Shown: piece by piece, positions 43,268 to 50,888 of the stretch
How the letters are laid out: each line of letters begins with the position of its first letter
How positions within the stretch are numbered: the first letter of the stretch is position 1
Assembly: GCA_903897145.1 (NCBI GenBank)
Contig: CAIUAN010000018.1
Location: forward strand, 1-50,888
Direction: 5' to 3'
Source: an uncultured Bacteroidia bacterium
GTDB lineage: Bacteria > Bacteroidota > Bacteroidia > Bacteroidales > Prolixibacteraceae
Length of the DNA stretch: 50,888 bases
Program-made: the position numbers and the translations under genes
The notes under the pieces: model-generated
Told to the model about the DNA's origin: nothing
Database searches by the model: none
What the model saw: the letters and a program-made list of their open reading frames with translations, nothing else

Positions 43268-44128
43268 ATGTTCGAAAATTTACACCAGCCATATCCTTTT
43301 AATAATCACTTTAAACACAATGCCAAAACTATTGGCTTGGTTGGAATGAGCTTTGTGCTTTTGGTACTGTATTTCCAACCTTTTGGCATTAATTTTTTAA
43401 AGTCGGAAAATGACGGTTACTTTGTTTTAGGCGCTGGTGTCATGTGCGTACTGAGTCTTCTGGCTAACAACCTTATTTTGCCAGGCTTAATGCCTGGAAC
43501 TTTCAATACAAATAGCTGGACCGTTTTAAAGGAGATCATTTGGAATATCTGGCTCTTTAGTAACCTCTTTGTGATCCTAATCCTGATGGCATGGAATGTA
43601 AACCAAACCGAACTCGAAGCACTTCCTGTTTTTCGTACAGGCGCATTAGCCCTATTGCCACTAATTCTTTTAAATTTGATTAACTATAACCATACTCTTA
43701 AAGCTAAGATGGTTAGTGTTTTGGATAATAGCCGCCGTCATTTTTTCGGGGATGAGAAGATGGTTCCAGGTCCAAATAAAGATTTTCATCTTGTAGGCGA
43801 AAATGGAAAAGATCATTTTAATGCCGTATTGTCTGATATTTTAGTCTTTCACTCCTCGGGTAATTACATCGAAATTTTTTTAATGGAGAAGGGAGTTTGC
43901 AGAAAGAAACTTTTCCGTCAATCCTTTGTCTTTTTAGAGCATCAACTCGAGAAAAACGATCACTTTGCTAAGTGCCATCGCTGCTGGATCGTGAATGTGA
44001 ATAGAGTCGAAACGATGTCAGGTAATTCTAAAGGTTATTTTCTTGATCTCGATAAATTGGAGTTTAAAGTTCCAATCTCCCGCAATTTTATTTCTAGCTT
44101 TCGAGCCTTAACACAAGCTGATTCTTAG
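43268..44128 (+). CDS. Membrane-bound LytTR-domain transcription regulator
   Basis: 286 residues. Four hydrophobic segments (about 22-44, 50-75, 86-108, 125-143) anchor it in the inner membrane; residues about 185-283 are a LytTR DNA-binding domain (DILVFHSSGNYIEIFL, FAKCHRCWIVNVNRVETM, VPISRNF). It has no receiver domain, so it is not a normal response regulator; the membrane part presumably senses a signal directly. Many Bacteroidota carry such proteins with unknown targets. Direct repeats at 44151-44204 just after the gene could be its binding site. Confidence 0.87.
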   Translation: MFENLHQPYPFNNHFKHNAKTIGLVGMSFVLLVLYFQPFGINFLKSENDGYFVLGAGVMCVLSLLANNLILPGLMPGTFNTNSWTVLKEIIWNIWLFSNLFVILILMAWNVNQTELEALPVFRTGALALLPLILLNLINYNHTLKAKMVSVLDNSRRHFFGDEKMVPGPNKDFHLVGENGKDHFNAVLSDILVFHSSGNYIEIFLMEKGVCRKKLFRQSFVFLEHQLEKNDHFAKCHRCWIVNVNRVETMSGNSKGYFLDLDKLEFKVPISRNFISSFRALTQADS

Positions 44129-44150
44129 CTAAATTGCTCATTATTGTTCT

Positions 44151-44204
44151 GTATTTCGTCCCTGAACAAATTGCATTTCATCCCAAATTCCTGCATTTGT
44201 TCCC
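44151..44204 (+). repeat. Three direct repeats, possible LytTR operator
   Basis: GTATTTCGTCCC (44151), GCATTTCATCCC (44173) and GCATTTGTTCCC (44193) repeat at 22- and 20-base steps. LytTR proteins usually bind direct repeats about two helix turns apart. The site lies between the LytTR gene and the flavoprotein gene at 44329. Function is inferred. Confidence 0.4.
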
Positions 44205-44328
44205 TTTTTCTGCTAAGTAACCCATTTGTAATTTGTGAATTGATTTAGTACTTATCATTGTACTGTTTTTAAATATCAAAGCTACTTCTTGCTACTTGCA
44301 CATAGACTAATTACGAAAATTTCTGAAC

Positions 44329-45420
44329 ATGAAAAATCTGAATATTGGTGGACTTCAAATTGACCTACCTATTATACAAGGTGGAATGGGCGTTGGGATT
44401 TCCCTATCTGGATTGGCAACGGCTGTTGCGAATGAAGGTGGCGTAGGTGTTATCTCTCCTGCAGGGATCGGTTTTCTTTATAAAGATCACTCTTCCGATT
44501 ATCTTGAAAATTGCATTTACGGTTTAACCGAAGAGATTCGGAAGACTCGTGAAAATACCAAGGGTGTGATTGGCGTAAATATCATGGTTGCCCTGACGAA
44601 CTATGCCGATCTGGTTGAGACTTCCATTAAAGAAGGAGTTGATATTATTTTTTCTGGTGCTGGTTTGCCTCTTGATTTACCCAAATATCTAACGCCAGGG
44701 TGTAAAACACGCCTAGCTCCAATTGTTTCATCAGCACGCGGTGCCGCCTTGATTTGTAATAAATGGAAAGCTAATTTCGATTATCTTCCAGATGCTATTG
44801 TAGTTGAAGGCCCTAAAGCTGGTGGTCATCTTGGATTTAAAATTGAACAAATAGATGATGAGGCTTTCACGCTCGAAAATATTATGCCTGAAGTTATAGC
44901 CATTGCAAATGAGATCGGCTTGGAGAATGGTGTAGTTATTCCTGTAATTGCTGCTGGTGGAATTTATACTGGAGCTGATATCGATAAGTTTTTGGCTATG
45001 GGAGCTGCCGGAGTACAGATGGGCACTCGTTTTGTTACTACAGTCGAATGTGATGCTTCTGATAAATTTAAACAAGCCTACCTGGATGCTAAAAAGGAAG
45101 ATGTACGCATAATCAAAAGCCCAGTTGGAATGCCAGGTAGAGCGATCTCAAGTTTGTTCTTAGACCAAGTCGACGCTGGAACTAAACAACCCAAAAATTG
45201 CCCCGTTAATTGCATCAAGACTTGTGATATTAGTACTGCTCCTTATTGTATAATCGCTTCTCTTTCAGCGGCTCTAAAAGGAAACTTTAAACATGGGTAC
45301 GCTTTTGCTGGAAGTAATGTCTGGAAAACAGATCGAATAATAACAGTCAAGGAGTTGTTCACGGCATTAATTAATGAATTTAACGACTATCGAAATTCTA
45401 TAAATCTTTCGCTAGTCTAA
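44329..45420 (+). CDS. Nitronate monooxygenase-like FMN protein with a four-cysteine cluster
   Basis: TIM-barrel flavoprotein of the 2-nitropropane dioxygenase/FabK group, 363 residues. Motifs: IIQGGMGVGIS at the N-terminus, GVNIMVAL, VVEGPKAGGHLGF, IPVIAAGGIYTGADI and GAAGVQMGTRF (FMN phosphate). Near the end C291-x3-C295-x3-C299-x7-C307 (NCPVNCIKTCDISTAPYCI) is not part of classical nitronate monooxygenases and might hold a metal or Fe-S centre. No fatty acid synthesis neighbours, so an enoyl-ACP reductase (FabK) role is not supported by context. Substrate unknown. Confidence 0.82.
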   Translation: MKNLNIGGLQIDLPIIQGGMGVGISLSGLATAVANEGGVGVISPAGIGFLYKDHSSDYLENCIYGLTEEIRKTRENTKGVIGVNIMVALTNYADLVETSIKEGVDIIFSGAGLPLDLPKYLTPGCKTRLAPIVSSARGAALICNKWKANFDYLPDAIVVEGPKAGGHLGFKIEQIDDEAFTLENIMPEVIAIANEIGLENGVVIPVIAAGGIYTGADIDKFLAMGAAGVQMGTRFVTTVECDASDKFKQAYLDAKKEDVRIIKSPVGMPGRAISSLFLDQVDAGTKQPKNCPVNCIKTCDISTAPYCIIASLSAALKGNFKHGYAFAGSNVWKTDRIITVKELFTALINEFNDYRNSINLSLV

Positions 45421-45447
45421 GATCAACAAAACATTTTCAAGCTTTAG

Positions 45448-45483
45448 AAAAGATGATCAAATCCAATTGTTCATCTTTTTTTT
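45448..45483 (+). terminator. Terminator after the nitronate monooxygenase-like gene
   Basis: AAAAGATGA and TCATCTTTT pair over 9 bases, extendable inward by CAA/TTG after a T-T mismatch, followed by T8. Confidence 0.82.
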
Positions 45484-45589
45484 ATATTTTTGATCCAAGG
45501 AAATTCACGACTCAATAATTGAAAGAAATCAATACCCGTATCCATCTTCTTATTGAGCATTATATGCTTTCGAAATTAAGTAAACGATC

Positions 45590-47200
45590 ATGATTTATTC
45601 TAAACTAATACAAAAATCCCTAGGCATATTCCTGGGTCTAGCTTTATTTATCCATGCCCCTTTGAGGGCACAGGATGTTCAAACGCAGGCAATTAAATTT
45701 GGACGCGTCTTAAATCTGATCGATAATTTCTATGTCGACACGACAAATGTGAATAAGCTTACCGAACATGCGATTAGCGAGGTGCTCTCCTCTTTAGATC
45801 CCCATTCCGTTTATATCACCAAAGATGAAGTGGCCGAGATGAACCAACCTCTAGAAGGAAATTTTGAGGGGATTGGAATATCTTTTAATATCTACCAAGA
45901 TACCTTGATGGTTTTAACGACAATACCTGGAGGTCCATCGGAGCAGGTAGGACTTAGGCCAGGTGATCGGATCATAAAAGTCGACGGAAAATCAATTGTA
46001 AATATTGGATTGAAAAATCCAGCAGTTTTTAAATTGCTTCGCGGGGATAAAGGGACTAAAGTGAATCTAAATATCCTAAGAAAAGGTGAAAAGGACTTGC
46101 TTGATTTCACAATTATTCGTGACAAGATACCTATCTTTAGTCTCGATGCTGCCTTCCTTTTGAATTCAGAAACAGCCTATATCAAACTTAATAAGTTTGC
46201 TGCTACTACCGTAGATGAATATAAAGAGGCTATGACTACGTTGAATAAAAAGTCGAAAATTCGAAATCTGGTGTTAGATCTAAGAGGTAATGGTGGCGGA
46301 TTTCTTGGCGCAGCATTTGAATTGGCAAATCAATTTCTAGATGAAAAGAAACTCATTGTTTACACCGAAGGGATCCATAGTCCAAGACGCGATTATTATT
46401 CTACCATGCGCGGTGATTTTATGAATGGAAATTTGATTCTATTGATCGATGAAGGTTCTGCTTCTGCCTCTGAAATTGTCTCTGGTGCTATTCAAGATTG
46501 GGATAGAGGGGTCCTAATTGGTCGTCGTTCATTTGGAAAGGGTCTGGTTCAACAGCCATTCCCAATGCCTGATGGCTCATTAATTCGACTTACTACCGCA
46601 CATTATTATACCCCTGCTGGACGGAATATTCAAAAGCCATACAAGGATGACCTCAAAGATTATCGGAACGATTATGAGAAGAGATTTACTAAGGGGGAGA
46701 TGTTTAATAAAGATAGTATCTCTTTGCCTGATTCTTTGATGATGAAAACATTGGTTAGTAAACGAAAAGTTTATGCTGGTGGTGGCATCGTGCCAGATAT
46801 CTTTATTCCAATGGACACCTCTAGGTTCTATCGCTATTTCAATACGTTAGTTCGCAAAAATATCGTATTTCCTTTTGTAGTGGGGTACCTAGATCATAAT
46901 CGAGATATCTTAAAGAGCAACTATGCTTCCTTAGACGACTTCCGGAAGAATTTTCAGGTAACGGAGGAGATGATGGCTGAATTAATTCGACAAGGGGAGA
47001 AAGAAAAAATTAAAAAAGATGCGGAGAGTTTGCAGGTTTCTAGTGTTTTAATCAAACGTCAGATCAAGGCCTTCATCGCACGTGAGCTGTTTAATACTAG
47101 TGCCTTTTATCAGATTGTTAGCGAGGATGATCCAGAGCTTAAAAAAGCGTTAGAGATTCTTTCTGATCAGCAAGCTTTTAATCGTTATCTGGGTAAATAG
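45590..47200 (+). CDS. C-terminal processing peptidase, S41 family
   Basis: Exported serine protease of the CtpA/Prc type. Signal peptide 1-28 (ends LRAQ). PDZ domain about 85-165 (FEGIGISFNIYQ, GGPSEQVGLRPGDRIIKVDG). The protease domain has GNGGGFLGAAFELANQFL, the nucleophile in DEGSASASEIVSGA and the lysine in RRSFGKGLVQ, the Ser-Lys dyad of S41. 536 residues is typical for the Bacteroidota form. It acts in the periplasm on outer-membrane or regulatory proteins. Confidence 0.94.
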   Translation: MIYSKLIQKSLGIFLGLALFIHAPLRAQDVQTQAIKFGRVLNLIDNFYVDTTNVNKLTEHAISEVLSSLDPHSVYITKDEVAEMNQPLEGNFEGIGISFNIYQDTLMVLTTIPGGPSEQVGLRPGDRIIKVDGKSIVNIGLKNPAVFKLLRGDKGTKVNLNILRKGEKDLLDFTIIRDKIPIFSLDAAFLLNSETAYIKLNKFAATTVDEYKEAMTTLNKKSKIRNLVLDLRGNGGGFLGAAFELANQFLDEKKLIVYTEGIHSPRRDYYSTMRGDFMNGNLILLIDEGSASASEIVSGAIQDWDRGVLIGRRSFGKGLVQQPFPMPDGSLIRLTTAHYYTPAGRNIQKPYKDDLKDYRNDYEKRFTKGEMFNKDSISLPDSLMMKTLVSKRKVYAGGGIVPDIFIPMDTSRFYRYFNTLVRKNIVFPFVVGYLDHNRDILKSNYASLDDFRKNFQVTEEMMAELIRQGEKEKIKKDAESLQVSSVLIKRQIKAFIARELFNTSAFYQIVSEDDPELKKALEILSDQQAFNRYLGK

Positions 47201-47245
47201 TTCTTCGCGACAGATCTTCTTAACTTCGTTTGATCTTGTATTTTT

Positions 47246-47854
47246 ATGCCTGTGATTCTAGATTGGGTCTACTCAAATAAATTAGAAATAGGGGGGACTC
47301 TATTCGGATTAATCTATATCTGGTTTTCGATCCGTCAAAATATCTACACTTGGCCAGCTGGGATACTTACTGCTTTGTTTTATTTTGGCGTTTTCTTAGA
47401 TTCTAAACTTTATGCAAGTATGTCGTTGCAAGGCTATTACTTGATCATTAGTGTTTATGGTTGGTATAGTTGGACTGAAAAAGGGAATCTAGAGGAACGG
47501 TTGAAAGTTTCTCGGAGCTCGAAGGCACTTTGGCTTAAGCTTGTATTCCTTGAATTAGCTTTACTAAGCTTTATGTACGCTATCTTAAGTCGATTTACCG
47601 ATTCTCCAATACCTTTGGCCGACGCATTTATTACCTCCTTAAGTATTATCGCAACTTGGATGTTAGCGCGTAAGAAGCTCGAAAATTGGTTGATTTGGAT
47701 CGTTGGTGATCTTATCTCCTCCATATTGTACCTTTATTTAGGCCTTTATCCAACTGTTTTTCTTTTCTTTGTATATGCAATAATGGCTGTTGTCGGCTAT
47801 AACGAATGGCGAAAAGAGCCGGATCTAGTTGCCAGTAGAACTCAGACGGTATGA
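47246..47854 (+). CDS. pnuC: PnuC-type nicotinamide riboside transporter
   Basis: Membrane carrier of about seven helices, 202 residues. Signature stretch WPAGILTALFYFGVFLDSKL followed by YYLIISVYGWYSW; the conserved WxxW-like aromatics line the substrate path. Its stop overlaps the start of the kinase gene (ATGA 47851-47854), which makes nicotinamide riboside the likely cargo: the carrier runs downhill and the kinase traps the product. Thiamine-specific PnuT is the alternative but the kinase neighbour argues against it. Confidence 0.92.
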   Translation: MPVILDWVYSNKLEIGGTLFGLIYIWFSIRQNIYTWPAGILTALFYFGVFLDSKLYASMSLQGYYLIISVYGWYSWTEKGNLEERLKVSRSSKALWLKLVFLELALLSFMYAILSRFTDSPIPLADAFITSLSIIATWMLARKKLENWLIWIVGDLISSILYLYLGLYPTVFLFFVYAIMAVVGYNEWRKEPDLVASRTQTV

Positions 47855-48369
47855 TTCGAATTGTAATCACTGGACCCGAATCAACGGGAAAAACTGCCTT
47901 GGCGCAAAAATTGGCCGAAGCCTATAATACAGTTTGGATGCCAGAGTTTGCTAGGACTTATGTTGAGAAGTTAGGAAGATCCTATGATTATGATGATGTT
48001 GTCGTTATTGCTCGTCATCAGATCGAACAAGAGGAACAATTAGCTTTGCAAGGCGATGTTGAGATTTTGTTCCTGGACACTTGGCTTATTCTGACTAAAG
48101 TTTGGTTTGACTTAGTTTTTAAAAAATGCCCTAATTGGTTGATTGACAAGATTAAGTCATCAAAGGTCGATTTGTTTTTAGTTTGTAGTACCGATATAGA
48201 ATGGGTAGCCGATTCTGTTCGGGAGAATGGTGGAGCAAGAAGAGAGGAATTGTTGAGGATTTATTGCCAAGAGATTGAATCATTTGGGTTTAAATATGAA
48301 CTAGTAAATGGATTCGGAAATTCTAGACTTGCAAATGCTTTGATTGCTTTGAAAAAACATGGTTTCTAA
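47851..48369 (+). CDS. Nicotinamide riboside kinase (NadR C-domain type)
   Basis: P-loop kinase of 172 residues equal to the C-terminal domain of NadR, which phosphorylates nicotinamide riboside to NMN. Walker A is TGPESTGKTALAQ (7-19); then WMPEFARTYVEKLG and FLDTWLILTKVW, both typical of NadR. The adenylyltransferase and HTH domains of E. coli NadR are missing, so NMN must be adenylylated elsewhere. Coupled to pnuC, it forms a two-gene NAD salvage unit. Confidence 0.9.
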   Translation: MIRIVITGPESTGKTALAQKLAEAYNTVWMPEFARTYVEKLGRSYDYDDVVVIARHQIEQEEQLALQGDVEILFLDTWLILTKVWFDLVFKKCPNWLIDKIKSSKVDLFLVCSTDIEWVADSVRENGGARREELLRIYCQEIESFGFKYELVNGFGNSRLANALIALKKHGF

Positions 48370-48384
48370 GTGGAAATAAAAGAA

Positions 48385-48392
48385 TAATTTTG
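48385..48392 (+). promoter_or_regulatory. -7 promoter element for cysE
   Basis: TAATTTTG fits TAnnTTTG, 42 bases before ATG 48434. Confidence 0.4.
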
Positions 48393-48433
48393 AAACTTTT
48401 AAAATATAAATACCATATTATACGCTTAAATTA

Positions 48434-49366
48434 ATGGAAAAAAACATGAAAGAAGAGGATTTCTGGATCGATTCGACCGTTAGACCTTTACTCGATGCTA
48501 GTTCATTTAATGTTTTATCGCATCAGCATCGAGCTGGTGAATCAATGCCTTCTGCTAAGAAATTAAAAACTCTTGTAGATAAAATTAGACAGCTTATATT
48601 TCCAGGGTTCTTTGGCGAAATTGATCTGAAGTCTAGTACCCTCGAATCGTTCATGTGTACCCTCGTAAATGAAGTTAATGTTATCTTAACTGATCAAATT
48701 TTTTCAGGCCTTTGTTTTGTTTGTGAACAAGAGGCGAATCGTGATCTTTCAGGAAAAAGGATTGATGCAGAAAGTGTTTCTGATAAATTCATTCGAGCTC
48801 TGCCCGAGCTACGACGCGTTATGATTACGGATGTAAGTGCTGCCTATTTGGGCGACCCTGCTGCTAATAGCATGGGAGAGGTGATCTTTTGCTACCCAGC
48901 GATAAAAGCCATTTCTAGCTATCGCATTGCACATAGTCTATTTTCTCTTGGAGTTCCCTTGATCCCTCGGATAATTACAGAGATGGCGCATTCTGAGACC
49001 GGTATAGACATTAATCCAGAAGCTGTTATTGGAGAATATTTTACAATCGATCATGGTACTGGAGTGGTCATTGGCTCCACAAGTATAATTGGTAAAAATG
49101 TGAAGGTTTTTCAGGGTGTTACCTTGGGCGCTAAAAGCTTTCCTCTGGATGAAAACGGAAATCCTGTCAAGGGTATTCCTCGCCATCCTATCGTTGAAGA
49201 TAATGTGATCATCTATTCAAATGCCACTATTTTGGGACGAATCACAATTGGTCACGACTCAGTTATTGGCGGAAACGTGTGGGTAACAAACGATTTAGTT
49301 CCTTATTCGAAAGTTGTTCAGACTAAGAATAAAAGCACCGAGTTTTTTCATGGAGGTGGTATTTAG
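48434..49366 (+). CDS. cysE: Serine O-acetyltransferase
   Basis: Makes O-acetylserine for cysteine synthesis, linking to the sulfide produced by cysJI. 310 residues: helical N-domain (1-190) and a left-handed beta helix from AHSETGIDINPEAVIG through FTIDHGTGVVIGST and VFQGVTLGAKSF to SVIGGNVWVTNDL. The catalytic His is in DHGTG. The C-terminus ends KSTEFFHGGGI, long enough to bind cysteine synthase. Cysteine feedback is usual for the family. Confidence 0.94.
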   Translation: MEKNMKEEDFWIDSTVRPLLDASSFNVLSHQHRAGESMPSAKKLKTLVDKIRQLIFPGFFGEIDLKSSTLESFMCTLVNEVNVILTDQIFSGLCFVCEQEANRDLSGKRIDAESVSDKFIRALPELRRVMITDVSAAYLGDPAANSMGEVIFCYPAIKAISSYRIAHSLFSLGVPLIPRIITEMAHSETGIDINPEAVIGEYFTIDHGTGVVIGSTSIIGKNVKVFQGVTLGAKSFPLDENGNPVKGIPRHPIVEDNVIIYSNATILGRITIGHDSVIGGNVWVTNDLVPYSKVVQTKNKSTEFFHGGGI

Positions 49367-49468
49367 AGCCTTTTTCAGTATAATGTATGCTTCAACATTC
49401 AGAATAATTTCACATTGATCTTAAAGGTCTTATCTTAGCCTTTAGAGGAGATAACTAATAAAAAACAA

Positions 49469-50632
49469 GTGAGTAGGTTTAAAATCGTAGCAAAGACTTT
49501 TGCAGGGCTTGAGCATATTTTAGCAACAGAGATTAAGGCCCTGGGTGGTGAATCTGTTACTGTTGAACGAAGAGCTGTTTCCTTTTTTGGGGATCAAGAG
49601 ATGATGTATAAGGCCAATTTTCATTTGCGAACAGCATTGAAAATCCTCAAGCCAATTGCTGAATTCGATGTTGAAAATCGAGATGATTTATACGATCACG
49701 CTAAAAAAATCCCATGGGACAAATATCTGGCTTTAGGAAAGTCGTTCGCACTTGATAGTACCGTTCAGTCTGAGATGTTTCTCAATACGATGTATGCCTC
49801 GCTGAAAGTTAAAGATGCCATCGTCGATAAGTTTAGGGAGCAGACCGGTAAAAGACCTTCTGTTGACCCAGAGAATCCTGATGTGCGTATAAACGTCTAT
49901 TTAATGGGCAATCGATGCATCTTATCCTTAGATAGTTCGGGAGAATCGCTTCACAAAAGGGGTTATCGTATTGGACAAGGTGATGCTCCACTCAATGAGG
50001 TGTTAGCAGCCGGAATGATCCTATTGACGGGATGGAATGGTGAACGCGACTTTATTGATCCGATGTGCGGTTCAGGCACCCTTTTAATTGAAGCTGCACT
50101 GATCGCAAAGGGTATACCTCCTGGGATGTATCGGACCTCTTTCGGTTTTGAAACATGGCCAGATTTTAATGAGGAATTATTTGCGGAGATTTGTAATGGT
50201 GATTATGAAAAGGAGAGTTCCTGCAAGATTATTGGTTCTGACATTTCCATTAAGGATGTTGCTATCGCACGAGCTAATATAAAAAGTGCTAGCCTGACGA
50301 AAGTAATCGACCTAGAAGTTCAGGATTTCCTGATTCTTACGCCGCCTTCGGCTCCAGGGATTATAATCACGAATCCACCCTATGGAGAACGGATGAAACC
50401 ACAGTCGATTGTTGAACTTTATGCTGCAATTGGTGATAACCTTAAGAATAAGTTTGCGGGTTATGAGGCGTGGATTATTTCCAGTTCAATGGATGGGCTG
50501 AAGAGTGTGGGACTTAAGCCTGCAAAGAAAATTGATCTTTTCAATGGTGCATTAGCCTGCAGCTACCGTTGTTATGAGTTATTTCAAGGAAGTCACAAGG
50601 AGGCTGTAATCATCAAAAAGAGGGTGATTTAG
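49469..50632 (+). CDS. THUMP-domain RNA methyltransferase (RlmL/Trm14-like)
   Basis: 387 residues starting with GTG (no nearer ATG keeps the N-terminal strand FKIVAKTFAGLEHILATEIK). THUMP RNA-binding domain about 45-155, SAM-binding methylase after 190: FIDPMCGSGTLLIEAALIA (motif I region), GSDISIKDVAIARAN and the NPPYGERM catalytic motif. This matches the N-terminal half of E. coli RlmKL (m2G2445 of 23S rRNA); the RlmK half is missing, as usual in Bacteroidota. The target base is inferred. Confidence 0.92.
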   Translation: MSRFKIVAKTFAGLEHILATEIKALGGESVTVERRAVSFFGDQEMMYKANFHLRTALKILKPIAEFDVENRDDLYDHAKKIPWDKYLALGKSFALDSTVQSEMFLNTMYASLKVKDAIVDKFREQTGKRPSVDPENPDVRINVYLMGNRCILSLDSSGESLHKRGYRIGQGDAPLNEVLAAGMILLTGWNGERDFIDPMCGSGTLLIEAALIAKGIPPGMYRTSFGFETWPDFNEELFAEICNGDYEKESSCKIIGSDISIKDVAIARANIKSASLTKVIDLEVQDFLILTPPSAPGIIITNPPYGERMKPQSIVELYAAIGDNLKNKFAGYEAWIISSSMDGLKSVGLKPAKKIDLFNGALACSYRCYELFQGSHKEAVIIKKRVI

Positions 50633-50644
50633 CCATCACATGTT

Positions 50645-50888
50645 TTATTCGTAATTTATCTCATTTGGCTTACCTCCTAAGAAATCATCAAATTTTGCTT
50701 TGGGCTGTCCGAAGATATTAAAGATGTAAGGTGTCGTCCCCTGCGGAGCAATGGGAATCCAACTTAGTCTGATTTCGAGCACATTAAAAACTAATGATTC
50801 ATTGTGGATGCGCATTCCAACTCCAATGCTACCAATGAAACTGTCATTGAAGATTTTGCTCATATCATTTGATAAACATGCTCCATCA
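50645..50888 (-). CDS. C-terminal end of an unidentified, possibly outer-membrane barrel protein (partial)
   Basis: The frame is open to the window edge, giving 80 C-terminal residues. An ATG at 50863 is internal to the open frame and need not be the start. The text GSIGVGMRIHNESLVFNVLEIRLSWIP looks like alternating beta strands of an Omp85/BamA-like barrel (compare G-x-G-x-R-x-R-N-x-x-x-V-F), followed by a polar tail DDFLGGKPNEINYE. The identification is tentative; the rest of the gene is outside. Confidence 0.5.
   Translation of the reverse strand, partial: DGACLSNDMSKIFNDSFIGSIGVGMRIHNESLVFNVLEIRLSWIPIAPQGTTPYIFNIFGQPKAKFDDFLGGKPNEINYE

Noticed and set aside
44329-45420. FabK enoyl-ACP reductase
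   Set aside because: Same fold family, but no fab genes nearby and the four-cysteine segment is not typical of FabK; kept as nitronate monooxygenase-like.

Overview
The window is a chromosomal stretch from a member of the Bacteroidota, probably a Bacteroidales/Marinilabiliales-type facultative anaerobe. The evidence is the TAnnTTTG promoter hexamer in front of many genes (once with a well-placed TTTG 19 bases upstream), the near absence of Shine-Dalgarno sequences, and typical lineage genes: DUF3822 next to rsmD, a membrane LytTR regulator, a GH92 mannosidase and a 3-keto-disaccharide hydrolase (DUF1080) protein. The menaquinone operon, the NADH-linked [FeFe] hydrogenase and two O2-requiring enzymes (a carotenoid ketolase and a formylglycine-generating enzyme) suggest a respiring organism that can also ferment.

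Layout: 1-4943 is a tight menaquinone operon (menD partial, menB, menA, menC, menE). 5180-11060 is an assimilatory sulfite reduction operon: the flavoprotein (cysJ), the hemoprotein (cysI), and two genes making its siroheme, the second of which carries a decayed HemC-like domain in front of CobA and HemD. 11150-17375 holds a lipoprotein formylglycine-generating enzyme, a dicarboxylate/amino-acid symporter, threonine synthase (opposite strand) and a secreted GH92 alpha-mannosidase closed by a 22-bp perfect-stem terminator. 17685-21155 is a compact three-gene NADH-linked [FeFe] hydrogenase.

21190-22180 is the accessory region: a REP-associated (IS200-like, HUH) tyrosine transposase flanked by about eight small hairpin repeats in both orientations, with compensating stem changes. 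It abuts an arsenic resistance operon on the minus strand (arsR, arsC, arsM, acr3) and a rhodanese. An isolated crtW-type carotenoid ketolase, a long-chain acyl-CoA ligase and the divergent galM/galK pair follow.

30856-42795 is mainly housekeeping: metallophosphoesterase, guaA, DUF1080 protein, phosphohexomutase, rpsA with a long low-complexity N-terminus, a STAS protein, RNase Z, a RecD-like helicase, DUF3822 and rsmD. Two identical tRNA-Asp genes follow. 43268-50888 holds a membrane LytTR regulator, a nitronate-monooxygenase-like flavoprotein with a four-cysteine cluster, an S41 protease, a pnuC/nicotinamide riboside kinase pair, cysE, a THUMP RNA methyltransferase, and the 3' end of a probable outer-membrane barrel gene.

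The best candidates for undescribed biology are the transposase with its covarying hairpin family, the HemC relic in the siroheme fusion, the compact hydrogenase with an altered H-cluster motif, and a possible direct-repeat operator beside the LytTR gene. I saw no CRISPR array, prophage or classical defence island.
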